DNA of 14,136 nt from Dehalococcoidales bacterium (GTDB lineage: Bacteria > Chloroflexota > Dehalococcoidia > Dehalococcoidales > UBA2162): positions 1-14,136 of the forward strand of contig JAENIS010000038.1 of NCBI GenBank assembly GCA_016844285.1, written 5' to 3'. Made by a program: the position numbers and the translations under genes. A model generated the notes under the pieces. That model worked only from the letters and a program-made list of their open reading frames with translations. It did no database searches and was not told the DNA's origin. Shown here one piece after another: positions 6,649-13,733 of the stretch; the first letter of the stretch is position 1; every line of letters begins with the position of its first letter.

Positions 6649-7440
6649 CTACTTTCCTAACACGATACCGGCTGGGTCTATCTCTTCACGTAATATCTTC
6701 AAGTCATTGTCTGTCGGTTCAGGACTTATTCCAGCCTCTTGAGTCGTCATCACCTCAAAACGGCAATTCTTTTTGATTTCATCCAGGCTTACACCGGGAT
6801 GTAATGATATTAGCTTAAGTCTCTTGGTCTTCTCATCAAAACCATAAATACCAAGTTGCGTCACCACCCGGTAGGGGCCTGAGCCTCTGGCTAATCCCGC
6901 TCTTTCCCGGCTCCCCGGGCCATCGAGATAGCCAGGCGTACTCACGAAATCGACCTGGCTAACAAAGGTCCTCGGTGACTGCTCCGCAATAATAGTTATC
7001 AGCCTTTGCGAGAAAGAGGCGACGTCATTGGCACCACCACTACCAGGCAAGCGCACCTTAGGGGAGTCATGAGGGCCAATGACGGTGGTATTGATATTCC
7101 CGAACATATCCATCTGGGCCGCACCCAGAAAGCCGTAGTCAACATACCCCGCTTGCGAAAGTGACATGACATCATGCATGCTGGAGGCAGCAATTGCCTT
7201 GTAAAACGTCCTTGATTCACCCACGGATACGGGTAGCTCCGGTAGCCGGGGCCCCATCCCACCCGCCTCGAAGATGATGAGCAGATTCGGGGCATGAGTC
7301 CTTTGAGCCAGCATTGAAGCGATTATCGGCAGCCCGGTACCGACAAAAACAGATTTCTTATCCTCAAGCAGACTGGCACCGATAAAGGCCAGGTATTCTC
7401 TCAGATTATACTTCCCTTCAGCTACGCCCTTTATTGCCAT
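6649..7440 (-). CDS. Family I CoA-transferase, beta subunit (GctB/IpdB-like)
   Basis: A 263-residue beta subunit of a heteromeric CoA-transferase of the glutaconate CoA-transferase / IpdB type. It has FEAGG with Glu58 at the likely catalytic glutamate position, the oxyanion-type LPGSGGAND at 131-139, and GYLDGPGSRE at 170-179, a segment shared by GctB and IpdB-like proteins. A C-terminal LHPGVS segment follows. An upstream TTG (7491) would extend the frame into the alpha gene, but the ATG at 7440 gives family length and has GGGG about ten bases upstream. It lies 16 bp after the alpha gene stop. The substrate cannot be told from sequence: dicarboxylate CoA transfer and IpdAB-type ring-opening hydrolase chemistry are both possible. 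Confidence 0.9.
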   Translation of the reverse strand: MAIKGVAEGKYNLREYLAFIGASLLEDKKSVFVGTGLPIIASMLAQRTHAPNLLIIFEAGGMGPRLPELPVSVGESRTFYKAIAASSMHDVMSLSQAGYVDYGFLGAAQMDMFGNINTTVIGPHDSPKVRLPGSGGANDVASFSQRLITIIAEQSPRTFVSQVDFVSTPGYLDGPGSRERAGLARGSGPYRVVTQLGIYGFDEKTKRLKLISLHPGVSLDEIKKNCRFEVMTTQEAGISPEPTDNDLKILREEIDPAGIVLGK

Positions 7441-7456
7441 TGCTGTCGTTCCCCTT

Positions 7457-8482
7457 TCACTTCTTACTATTCCTTTCTCGCCAGGGGGCAATCATTGGCT
7501 CCCTGAGAAATTCCCTCTTCTTTAGATAATTCAGCTTTTTGATGCCACCACAGAGTTCCAGGCATTCCTCAAAACTACTTACCCCGAAGACGTACTTCTC
7601 AAGATACTCGTTCACCCCTTCGTCGCTTTTGGAGAGCCTGAACCATTCGGCGATATGCTCCTCATCAAAGTAATACCTACCGGGCATCTGGCAGGGATGC
7701 GAGCCGTAGGGAACCTCAACCACGGCATCGACGACAAAGAAGGGTATCTTTGTCCGCCAGGGCTCTCTCCTGATGTATTCGTCATCGACGATTTCTTCAG
7801 TAGTGATTATCAATCTACGGGCACACCGTGATAGCTCGACATCCTCAACTTCGGCGCCATCAATCTGGGCATTGCCGTAGATATCGCAGCGGTGGACATG
7901 AATAAAAGCGACATCAGGGTAGGCCGCCGGAATTAGATTGATTGGTTTACCACTAAATGGGTCCTTGACCGCTTTACAGGAGCTATACTTGAAGGTGTCA
8001 GTGCCAAGCAGGTTGCGGCTGGGAATAAAGGGGAGTCCCATCATTGCCGCCAGCAATCGCCATTGATACCCACCGTTGCTGGTTTCGGCGACCACTTTAC
8101 AGCGGCCACTTTCTACCATCCGCCTCGAACCGGCGGCTAATCCTCTCAGTTCATAACCGAAGGCATAGGCTATTTCCACCTTATTGACACACTCGGAACA
8201 TACCAGCAACTCAAGGTCGTGGACGGCAGTCTTACCGGCCATGATGAGATTACGTTTTCTCTGCCTGATTATTTCGTAAATAATAGCCATGGCGACTCTG
8301 ACGTGACCGAATCCGCCACCGGCGATATAGTCTCCATCACGAACAAAACGGTCAACAGCCTCTTTGGCCGACATGGTTTTGTCCTTTAATTCGCGGGATT
8401 TATTTTTTTGTACCCACTCTCTGGCATCATCAGGGTCATGCCAACCGATAAGCTCTCCCATTCCCTCACTTAGTACTTCCAT
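7457..8482 (-). CDS. Family I CoA-transferase, alpha subunit (GctA/IpdA-like)
   Basis: A 341-residue alpha subunit pairing with the beta subunit encoded directly downstream. The first 36 residues are an acidic/basic N-terminal extension. The Rossmann-like core begins around MSAKEAVDRFVRDG, with the glycine loop GGGFGHVR at 55-62, GYELRG around Glu111, SRNLLGTDT at 155-163 and HVHRCDIYGNAQIDG at 195-209, the strongest family signature. The C-terminal part (about 280-341) is longer than in minimal homologues. The ATG at 8482 has AAAGGAG five to six bases upstream. Glu111 lies where IpdA-type hydrolases are thought to have their working glutamate; that alignment is by eye and tentative. Confidence 0.9.
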   Translation of the reverse strand: MEVLSEGMGELIGWHDPDDAREWVQKNKSRELKDKTMSAKEAVDRFVRDGDYIAGGGFGHVRVAMAIIYEIIRQRKRNLIMAGKTAVHDLELLVCSECVNKVEIAYAFGYELRGLAAGSRRMVESGRCKVVAETSNGGYQWRLLAAMMGLPFIPSRNLLGTDTFKYSSCKAVKDPFSGKPINLIPAAYPDVAFIHVHRCDIYGNAQIDGAEVEDVELSRCARRLIITTEEIVDDEYIRREPWRTKIPFFVVDAVVEVPYGSHPCQMPGRYYFDEEHIAEWFRLSKSDEGVNEYLEKYVFGVSSFEECLELCGGIKKLNYLKKREFLREPMIAPWRERNSKK

Positions 8483-8561
8483 ATCTATCTCCTTTCAAGA
8501 CCATCCCCCCAGCAGGCATAAGTATATCACAGAAACAACCAGAACACTTGCACCGGTACTC

Positions 8562-8597
8562 AAAAAAAGAGGCTGGGGATTGTCATCCCCAGCCTCT
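8562..8597 (-). terminator. Intrinsic terminator after the truncated lipoprotein gene
   Basis: A perfect 12-bp stem (8568-8579 paired with 8586-8597, GC-rich core GGCTGGGGA) with a six-base loop. Read on the minus strand it is followed by seven T (8568-8562), an ideal rho-independent terminator. It lies 36 bp beyond the lipoprotein stop. On the plus strand the tail is AT-rich but has no clean T-run. It also insulates the CoA-transferase operon downstream. Confidence 0.9.
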
Positions 8598-8633
8598 CTA
8601 TATTATTTTAAGAGTATCACCTAATCTATCTCA

Positions 8634-9161
8634 TTACTTCCGGTGCGTGACGAACTCGGCAACAGTACCCAGATTACCGACGCCCTTGGGAGGAGTAAGG
8701 TTTATCCGTGGCCCCATGCCCCAGTAATCGGGAACGCTAGCAATCCCGATAGCAGTATAGGAATCAGTACCTATTTTGACGACTTTCTCCACCATTTCCC
8801 TTCTCTTCTTGGCATCTGGCTCGGTTTGACTATCTTCGAGTAGCTTATCTACCTCTGCGTTCTTACCAAGGAGACCGAAGAGGTCGTTGCTGTGGAAGGG
8901 AAGCATGAGATTGTACCCCGTGTTCGGGTCGCCAGCGCCCCAGCCGGCCCATCGGTAGGTGGCCGCCGTCCCGATGACCGGTGAAGTGGGTACCTTGTTG
9001 GGGTTGCGGAAGGGGGTGAATGTCTCCTCCTGGAAGGTGGATTCGGCAATTCTCAGTTCCCCGTAGGGCCCGGCTGGTGCCGGTCGGGCACAGCCTGCCA
9101 GCAGCAGGACGAGAACTAATCCCAATGTAACCAATAACTTGACTTTCCTGGCTACTCTCAT
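8634..9161 (-). CDS. Lipoprotein derived from an oligopeptide ABC substrate-binding protein, with internal deletion
   Basis: A 175-residue open frame. Residues 1-24 are a lipoprotein signal: basic start, long hydrophobic run and lipobox LAGC with Cys24. Residues 31-52 (GPYGELRIAESTFQEETFTP) look like the mature N-terminus of family 5 (DppA/OppA-like) solute-binding proteins. From about residue 67 the sequence looks like the family's C-terminal end: a YRWAGWGAGDPNTG segment, NAEVDKLLEDSQTEPDAKKR, and the closing VPDYWGMGPRI. Full-length members have about 500-600 residues, so roughly 350-400 central residues, most of the ligand-binding lobes, are absent without loss of frame. AAGGAGG lies six bases before the ATG, and an excellent terminator follows. 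It is either a recent deletion pseudogene still expressed or a small repurposed lipoprotein. Confidence 0.75.
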   Translation of the reverse strand: MRVARKVKLLVTLGLVLVLLLAGCARPAPAGPYGELRIAESTFQEETFTPFRNPNKVPTSPVIGTAATYRWAGWGAGDPNTGYNLMLPFHSNDLFGLLGKNAEVDKLLEDSQTEPDAKKRREMVEKVVKIGTDSYTAIGIASVPDYWGMGPRINLTPPKGVGNLGTVAEFVTHRK

Positions 9162-9180
9162 CTCTGTCCTCCTTAGCTTT

Positions 9181-9222
9181 TTATAGTTCCACCCGATACT
9201 TAAGCTGCTCTGGTGCTCTCAC
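9181..9222 (-). other. Possible 13-codon leader ORF upstream of the lipoprotein gene
   Basis: A GTG at 9222 opens a 13-residue frame (MRAPEQLKYRVEL) ending in TAA at 9181-9183. Its AAGGAGG (9236-9230) lies seven bases upstream, as good as that of the next gene. The stop is about 20 bases before the lipoprotein start. It may be a leader peptide or the N-terminal remnant of a lost transport gene. An overlapping ATG-TGA start-stop is present at the same place. Confidence 0.3.
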
Positions 9223-9272
9223 ATTGCGACCTCCTTACCTTGCTCATCCTACTCCGTTTTTCAAGCGACTTT

Positions 9273-9307
9273 CTAAGCCGAATCGATTCCTCAATCGTTT
9301 GGCTTAG
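9273..9307. repeat. Imperfect hairpin in the leader region
   Basis: CTAAGCC (9273-9279) pairs with GGCTTAG (9301-9307), and inside it AATCGATT (9281-9288) pairs with AATCG plus mismatches (9293-9300) around a four-base loop. There is no following T-run on either strand, so it is more likely a leader structure or an operator-like site than a terminator. Confidence 0.45.
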
Positions 9308-9341
9308 CTTATAAATGAAAACTACACCCCAGTATAACTAC

Positions 9342-9369
9342 ACTACAATAATGGTTTTATATTTGTCAA
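9342..9369 (-). promoter_or_regulatory. Candidate promoter for the truncated lipoprotein gene
   Basis: On the minus strand TTGACA (9369-9364) is followed after 16 bases by TGTAGT (9347-9342, four of six matches to TATAAT), in an AT-rich stretch. The resulting leader of about 170 bases would include the hairpin at 9273-9307 and the mini-ORF at 9181-9222. A further TATACT at 9336-9331 is too far away for standard spacing. Confidence 0.4.
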
Positions 9370-9382
9370 GTAATTTCCACTA

Positions 9383-9607
9383 CTACTGGGACTCTAGATA
9401 ACTAAAAGTTGCAAGTGCCTGCGACTCTGATAGCCAGGTGCCAAATGGCTGGTTGTTAGGAGAGATGAAGAAAGAGTAATCCATCAGTCCGAGAGTGGCT
9501 ACTCCCGCAATCATCGCATTCGGTACCATGTAGTTTATGGCTTTACTGGTACGGTAGCGCTCCCTGAAGTGAGCATTAACCTTTTTCCCAAATATGTCCC
9601 ACTTTCC
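9383..9607 (-). pseudogene. Membrane-protein relic, possibly an oligopeptide ABC permease fragment
   Basis: An open frame of 74 codons ending in TAG at 9383-9385 and bounded upstream by TAA at 9608-9610. It has no good start or ribosome binding site; the first internal ATG is at 9529. The translation has a basic segment (KKVNAHFRERYRTSK), a hydrophobic segment (YMVPNAMIAGVATLGLMDY) and an end reading QPFGTWLSESQALATFSY. PNAM...ATLGL followed by a proline-rich GTWLSESQ faintly recalls the C-terminal half of DppC-like permeases (LPNAL...ATLxLG...PSWGxMLSE). The match is by eye and weak. Position upstream of a damaged peptide-binding lipoprotein on the same strand supports a decayed transport operon. 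Confidence 0.35.
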
Positions 9608-9610
9608 TTA

Positions 9611-9946
9611 CAAATTTACACTATTACATATTGTAAAAATAGCCTGCCTATGTTAGAATAGCCGCTGGGTTAACAATTTATAATCGCTTAGCCAATCTAG
9701 AAAGGTTGCTTGACACACTCAGGATGAAAAATCCAGAAGGTAACCTATATCCCCGCCGATATTAATCTTATGCAGAGCCTGAGGTGGTCAAAAGGGGAAA
9801 CCCTATGGCTCATGATTTTTGACATCTTGGACTGGTGTCAATTCGGACCAAGAGCTTCCGGCCGCGTTTCGCCGACTTATCCACCGGTCACTAAAGCTCA
9901 AAAAAACGAAATGAGCTTTGGCTAATATTACGAAGGAGGCGGTATC
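9611..9946. other. Noncoding region upstream of the crotonase gene
   Basis: No gene is seen here. It holds a TATAAT-like box near 9680, TTGACA hexamers near 9709 and 9808 without good -10 partners, and an 8-bp perfect hairpin AAAGCTCA/TGAGCTTT (9893-9900 and 9912-9919; two more pairs outside including a wobble) ending 13 bases before AAGGAGG at 9933-9939. The hairpin sits where it could affect translation of the next gene. No known riboswitch class was recognised. Confidence 0.5.
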
Positions 9947-10798
9947 ATGGAGTACAAGAACATCATCTATGAGAAGGATGCCAAGGACAAAAGGATTGCC
10001 AATATCATTCTTAACCGTCCAGAGAAATTGAATGCGCTTAGCGAGGATTTGCTAGAGGAGCTTGCGGCTGCTGTTGAGGAAGTAGATCAGGATGAAGAAT
10101 CGGCGATTCTAATCATCAAGGGAGCAGGACGGGCATTCTGTGCGGGTTATGATATCAGTGGGGGAGGTAAGCCGTATGTCGCGCCCAACATCGGAGACAC
10201 CCGCCGCAGGATGATAAGATGTGTGGAACAGTACTTACGCTTATGGAACCTTCGCAAGCCCACTATCGCTCAGGTGCATGGGTATTGCCTCTCCGGAGCT
10301 ACGGAGCTCATCTCAATGTGTGACATCGTGATTGCCGCCGATGATGCCCAGTTCGGCCACGTCTTCGGCAGAATGGGGGGCACTCTTCGCACCGGTGGCC
10401 TTTGGCCATATCTCATCGGGATGAGGAAGTCCAAGGAACTTCTTTTGACTGGTGACGTTATTGATGCGAAGAAAGCAGCAGCATGGGGTATGATAAACGA
10501 GGCAGTTCCCGCCGATGAGTTAGAGGAAGAAGTCTATGATATGGCGAGAAGAATAATCAGAATCCCCACCGAGATTCTCTCTCTGCATAAAGGTATGCTT
10601 AACCAGTTTTATGACATCATGGGTATTCATCCCGCGATGATGAGTTCTCTCTTCTATGATTCCGCCTCTGCCTTTGTGAAAGGGCCTGTTTTCGGTCAGT
10701 TGAGCAAGGAGAAAGGGTTAAGAGAAGCTCTCCAGTTGAGAGACGGGCCGTGGAGAGACTATAAGAGAGTAACCCTGCCCAAGAAGCAACCGGGCTAG
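9947..10798 (+). CDS. Enoyl-CoA hydratase/isomerase family (crotonase fold) protein
   Basis: A 283-residue crotonase-superfamily protein acting on acyl-CoA thioesters in the cytoplasm. NRPEKLNALS at 23-32 opens the fold. The oxyanion-hole segments are GAGRAFCAGYD at 59-69 and HGYCLSGATE at 110-119/120, with Glu120 at the first catalytic glutamate position of hydratases. The second glutamate, normally in an FGQPE context, is missing: residues 136-147 read FGHVFGRMGGTL. True hydration is therefore uncertain, and isomerase, hydrolase, lyase or decarboxylase chemistry is possible. The C-terminal 40 residues (LRDGPWRDYKRV) are family-typical of this subgroup. AAGGAGG lies seven bases before the ATG. 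The next gene on the strand, the MaoC-like one, is 321 bp away. Confidence 0.85.
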   Translation: MEYKNIIYEKDAKDKRIANIILNRPEKLNALSEDLLEELAAAVEEVDQDEESAILIIKGAGRAFCAGYDISGGGKPYVAPNIGDTRRRMIRCVEQYLRLWNLRKPTIAQVHGYCLSGATELISMCDIVIAADDAQFGHVFGRMGGTLRTGGLWPYLIGMRKSKELLLTGDVIDAKKAAAWGMINEAVPADELEEEVYDMARRIIRIPTEILSLHKGMLNQFYDIMGIHPAMMSSLFYDSASAFVKGPVFGQLSKEKGLREALQLRDGPWRDYKRVTLPKKQPG

Positions 10799-11119
10799 CA
10801 GCAATAACTCTTTGAGTTTGCTGAGTCCCCGGTGGTGCTTATGCTGGAAGAATACTTCCCAGACATAGATGGGTGGTTAACGAGACAAATGGTAATTAAT
10901 ATAGTCTCGCTCGTGGCAGCGTGTGCATCATCCCGGGCGTGTCAGTAGGATGTTAGGTCAGCTTGGTCAGTGCGCCGCCTTCAAGTAAAGCGGCTCACGA
11001 CCACCAGGTTCATAGTCCACTGGCAGCACCGTGCTGCGAAAGGAGGTAAGTAACGTAGAAAATAGATATGAAGAAATAAGGTTGGCTGGTTTTGTGGCTA
11101 AACATTTAAGGAGGGAATC
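10799..11119. other. Intergenic region between the crotonase and MaoC-like genes
   Basis: No gene is seen in these 321 bp. Structures present: CGAGAC/GTCTCG inverted pair (10881-10886 and 10904-10909); a near-perfect palindrome GCAGCAC-C-GTGCTGC at 11023-11037; and, right after it, a strong but orphan Shine-Dalgarno AAAGGAGG (11039-11046) with no usable start codon at normal spacing. The true ribosome binding site of the next gene is a separate AAGGAGG at about 11109. A decayed small gene or a leader is possible. No confident promoter or terminator was found. Confidence 0.5.
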
Positions 11120-12259
11120 ATGGCACAGGTAAAGATGATTACCACACTTGATGAGTTTGAGGCTGAACGCAAAAAAGGGATAGGGATGGTATGGCCCTGG
11201 GATGGACGGTGGAGAAGGGCTAGCTTAGACAATATATACCTTTTCGCAGACGGAATAGGAGATTTCAACCCGCTGTATAGAGATGAGGAGTATGCTAAGA
11301 AGAGCCGTTTTAATACGGTTATAGCTCCACCCACCTTCGGATTTGGCTTGAGTATTGGTAGTACCGTCGCTGATACGGGGAATATTGACCCGGCACGTTT
11401 ATCCACCAAAGATTTCCCGATGAACTACGCGGGAGCTGAGATGGAGTTCATCCGTCCAATCTGGCTGGGTGATAAGATTCGTGTCATACAGACGGTTGGC
11501 AATATTTACCGGAAGGAGAGCAGACGGCTGGGCCCAATTTGTTTTTGTGAGGGGTTAAATTCCTATTACAACCAGCGTCATGAGCTGGTGACGACGCTTA
11601 AGATTCTGATGGCCCGCTACCATAACGTGGGGAGGGGAATGGAGTATGACCGGGAGGCCAAAGCGGGAGCGGTAGCTGAGCCGGCTGACCCGTTGGTGTG
11701 GGAGCGGACAAGACGAGGTGCTGACCCGCGTTACTGGGAAGATGTTAAAGAGGGTGACGAGTTAGCAACCCTGAAGAAGGGAACGTATACCGTGTCGGAG
11801 TTATATCATTGGTCATTTTTTGTCAGTCAAGAGCGTCGCAGCACTAGGGCACATCTGGAGGAGGAGGGGTCAGCGGACCTTAGTGGCGGAGGTCGCGTTG
11901 ATACGGAGCACGCCCTGAAACGCCGGAACATGCCGGGCACGTTTGATATTGGGCCGCAAAGAGTTTGCTGGTTAGCCCAGAGTGTGACTGACTGGATGGG
12001 TGATGATGCTACCCTTAAGAAGATTCAAATTTCAATACGCCATCCCAATGTCGTTGGTGATACCAACACGGTGCGGGGAAAGGTGGTAAAGAAGTATATT
12101 AAGGATGGCGAGCATCTGGTAGATGTCGAGGTGGGGAATGAGAATCAGGCTGGGCTGGCCACCGCGTCTGGCTTCAGTACCGTTGCCCTTCCTTCAAAAA
12201 GCAAACCGGCTGGGCTGGTAAGTGAGCCAGGTAAAGCTGGGGCTGAAGAAATAGTATAG
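11120..12259 (+). CDS. Double hot-dog MaoC-like dehydratase-family protein
   Basis: A 379-residue protein with two hot-dog domains. Domain 1 (about 10-170) carries the hydratase-2 region as YLFADGIGDFNPLYRDEEYA at 40-59. Asp48 and Asn50 are in place, but the catalytic histidine of the NPxH motif is Tyr53. Domain 2 (about 200-365) holds IGPQRVCWLAQ at 277-287, WMGDD at 292-296, the VVGDTNTVRGKVVKK strand, and NENQAG at 340-345 before an LPS-type end. This two-domain FAS1-type dehydratase layout, with NPLW or NPLY in place of NPLH, is one I recall from Chloroflexota. AAGGAGG lies five bases before the ATG. It probably binds acyl-CoA esters; hydration by the standard mechanism is doubtful. The C-terminal 20 residues are low-complexity. 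Confidence 0.85.
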   Translation: MAQVKMITTLDEFEAERKKGIGMVWPWDGRWRRASLDNIYLFADGIGDFNPLYRDEEYAKKSRFNTVIAPPTFGFGLSIGSTVADTGNIDPARLSTKDFPMNYAGAEMEFIRPIWLGDKIRVIQTVGNIYRKESRRLGPICFCEGLNSYYNQRHELVTTLKILMARYHNVGRGMEYDREAKAGAVAEPADPLVWERTRRGADPRYWEDVKEGDELATLKKGTYTVSELYHWSFFVSQERRSTRAHLEEEGSADLSGGGRVDTEHALKRRNMPGTFDIGPQRVCWLAQSVTDWMGDDATLKKIQISIRHPNVVGDTNTVRGKVVKKYIKDGEHLVDVEVGNENQAGLATASGFSTVALPSKSKPAGLVSEPGKAGAEEIV

Positions 12260-12340
12260 TTGGTGACACCAAAAGACAAGAAATAAGGTGAGGCAGTCCT
12301 TTTAGAGGCGTCGCCGCACTAGCGATGCTGGAGAAGAGAT

Positions 12341-12373
12341 TAAAGAGAGGGGGCTATATGCCCCCTCTCTTTA
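12341..12373. terminator. Bidirectional hairpin terminator between convergent genes
   Basis: A perfect 14-bp stem (12341-12354 with 12360-12373) around a TATAT loop, with a GAGAGGGGGC core and A/T ends. It lies about 80 bp after the MaoC-like stop and about 115 bp after the acyl-CoA dehydrogenase stop on the opposite strand, so it can serve both. The T-tail is short (three T each way). A small TTGGTGACACCAA palindrome at 12260-12272 touches the MaoC-like stop. Confidence 0.8.
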
Positions 12374-12489
12374 CAATCGCACAATATATAGGTTCGCCTC
12401 ACCGGAGCTGATACCAAGTATGCCGATGGTACCCTGCCCCTTGCCAGTCTTTTAGACATCCGTAACCAGCTCAAAGTGAGCAAACTAAC

Positions 12490-13626
12490 CTATTTGAATA
12501 ATGTGCCCGAGATTACCAGGCGCTGTATTTCTGATGTCCCCTCGTATATCTCGATCAGTTTAGCGTCGCGGAAGTAGCGCTGCATGGGAAGGTCATACAT
12601 GTACCCGTAACCACCAAAAACTTGAATCCCGAGGGTTGCTGCTCTCATGCACATCTCGCTGGCAAATAGCTTAGCCATCGCTGCCTCTTTAGTATAGCGC
12701 TGCCCCAAATCAGCCAGGAAGGCGGCATGATACATGAGCCATCTGGACGCTTGAAGTTCTGTAGCCACATCAACTAGTCTGAAAGCGATTGCCTGATGCT
12801 GGGAAATAGGAACACCGAACTGTATCCGTGTCTTGGCATATTCCGTGGACCTGGTTAATATGGCCTGGGTCATGCCACAAGACTGGGCAGTCATGCCTAT
12901 CCGTCCATGGTCAAGTGTTGCCAGGCATATCCTCATACCTTGACCCTCTTCACCAAGGCGGTTTTCCGCCGGAACCCGGCAATCCTCAAAAATAAAATCA
13001 CAGTTAGTGGCGGCACGCATCCCCAGCTTGTCATATTTCTTACCCTTGCTGAACCCGGGCATAGTATCCTCGATGATAAAGGCGGTAATACCACGAGGTC
13101 CCCGTTCAGGAATACGAGCAAAGACAACGCCGATACCAGCGGCATCCCCGTTGGTCATGAATATTTTCGTGCCGTTAAGCACGTAAGAATCGCCATCTCT
13201 AACCGCCGTCGTTTTCATGGAACCCACATCACTACCAGCTTCAGCCTCTGTAAGGGCGAAGGCACCCACTTTTTCTCCTTTACATAGCAGTGGCAGATAT
13301 TTCTTTCTTTGTTCCTCATTCCCAAAATTATAGATAGGGAGAGTGCACAAACCAAGGTGTGTCCCGAGGATGTCGTTGGTTGAGGCACAGGCAACAGCCA
13401 GTTCTTCCAAAGCGACAACATAAGACATCGTGTCCCCACCACTCCCACCATATTGTGGTGGAATTTGAATGCCGAGCAACCCGATATCAGCCATCATCTT
13501 GAAATTGTCCCAGGCAAATTCCTGCTTTCTATCCAGCGCATCCGCCACTGGCTCAAGTTTCTCCTTGGCAAAGTCTTTAACCATAGTCTGCAACATCTTG
13601 TGTTCTTCACCCAGGGTAAAATCCAT
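12490..13626 (-). CDS. Acyl-CoA dehydrogenase (short-chain type)
   Basis: A 378-residue FAD enzyme that oxidises an acyl-CoA to the 2,3-enoyl-CoA and passes electrons to an electron-transfer flavoprotein. The N-terminal helical domain is followed by the first family signature ALTEAEAGSD (124-133), a middle beta domain with NGTKIFMTNGD, and the C-terminal helical domain with GRIGMTAQSCG, RIQFGVPISQHQAI and QVFGGYGYMYDLPMQRYFRD (335-354). The catalytic base is Glu362 in IYEGTSEIQR, the position used by short/medium-chain and butyryl-CoA dehydrogenases. Length and motifs are complete. AAGGAGG lies five to six bases before the ATG. No ETF genes are in view. The chain length or branched substrate is not predictable from sequence alone. 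Confidence 0.95.
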   Translation of the reverse strand: MDFTLGEEHKMLQTMVKDFAKEKLEPVADALDRKQEFAWDNFKMMADIGLLGIQIPPQYGGSGGDTMSYVVALEELAVACASTNDILGTHLGLCTLPIYNFGNEEQRKKYLPLLCKGEKVGAFALTEAEAGSDVGSMKTTAVRDGDSYVLNGTKIFMTNGDAAGIGVVFARIPERGPRGITAFIIEDTMPGFSKGKKYDKLGMRAATNCDFIFEDCRVPAENRLGEEGQGMRICLATLDHGRIGMTAQSCGMTQAILTRSTEYAKTRIQFGVPISQHQAIAFRLVDVATELQASRWLMYHAAFLADLGQRYTKEAAMAKLFASEMCMRAATLGIQVFGGYGYMYDLPMQRYFRDAKLIEIYEGTSEIQRLVISGTLFK

Positions 13627-13733
13627 TAATCCCTCCTTCTACTGACACACCCAGCAAATTCTACCATGTCTCAAAAGGCTTATCAACTCCGGTTTCGTCT
13701 TCAGGGGCTTTGTATCAAAAGTGTCTTCTCCCG
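13627..13733. other. Upstream region of the acyl-CoA dehydrogenase gene
   Basis: Noncoding DNA holding the AAGGAGG of the minus-strand acyl-CoA dehydrogenase next to its start. No convincing promoter pair was identified. With the repeat at 13734-13825 and the fragment after it, this makes up the gene-poor right end of the window (about 510 bp). Confidence 0.4.

Noticed and set aside
7441..7491. TTG start adding 17 residues to the CoA-transferase beta subunit
   Set aside because: It would overlap the alpha gene; the ATG at 7440 has a spaced G-rich ribosome binding site and gives normal family length.
9770..9870. Possible riboswitch with GAGCC...GGCTC and CTTGG...CCAAG pairings
   Set aside because: The stems are short and no conserved core of a known riboswitch class was recognised.
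10970..11040. tRNA-like appearance (GGTTCATAGTCC stretch)
   Set aside because: No cloverleaf with acceptor and anticodon stems could be drawn, and the T-loop consensus is not met.
12387..12489. Protein-like plus-strand frame between the terminator and the acyl-CoA dehydrogenase stop
   Set aside because: It has no start or ribosome binding site and runs on into sequence antisense to the dehydrogenase, so it is likely chance.
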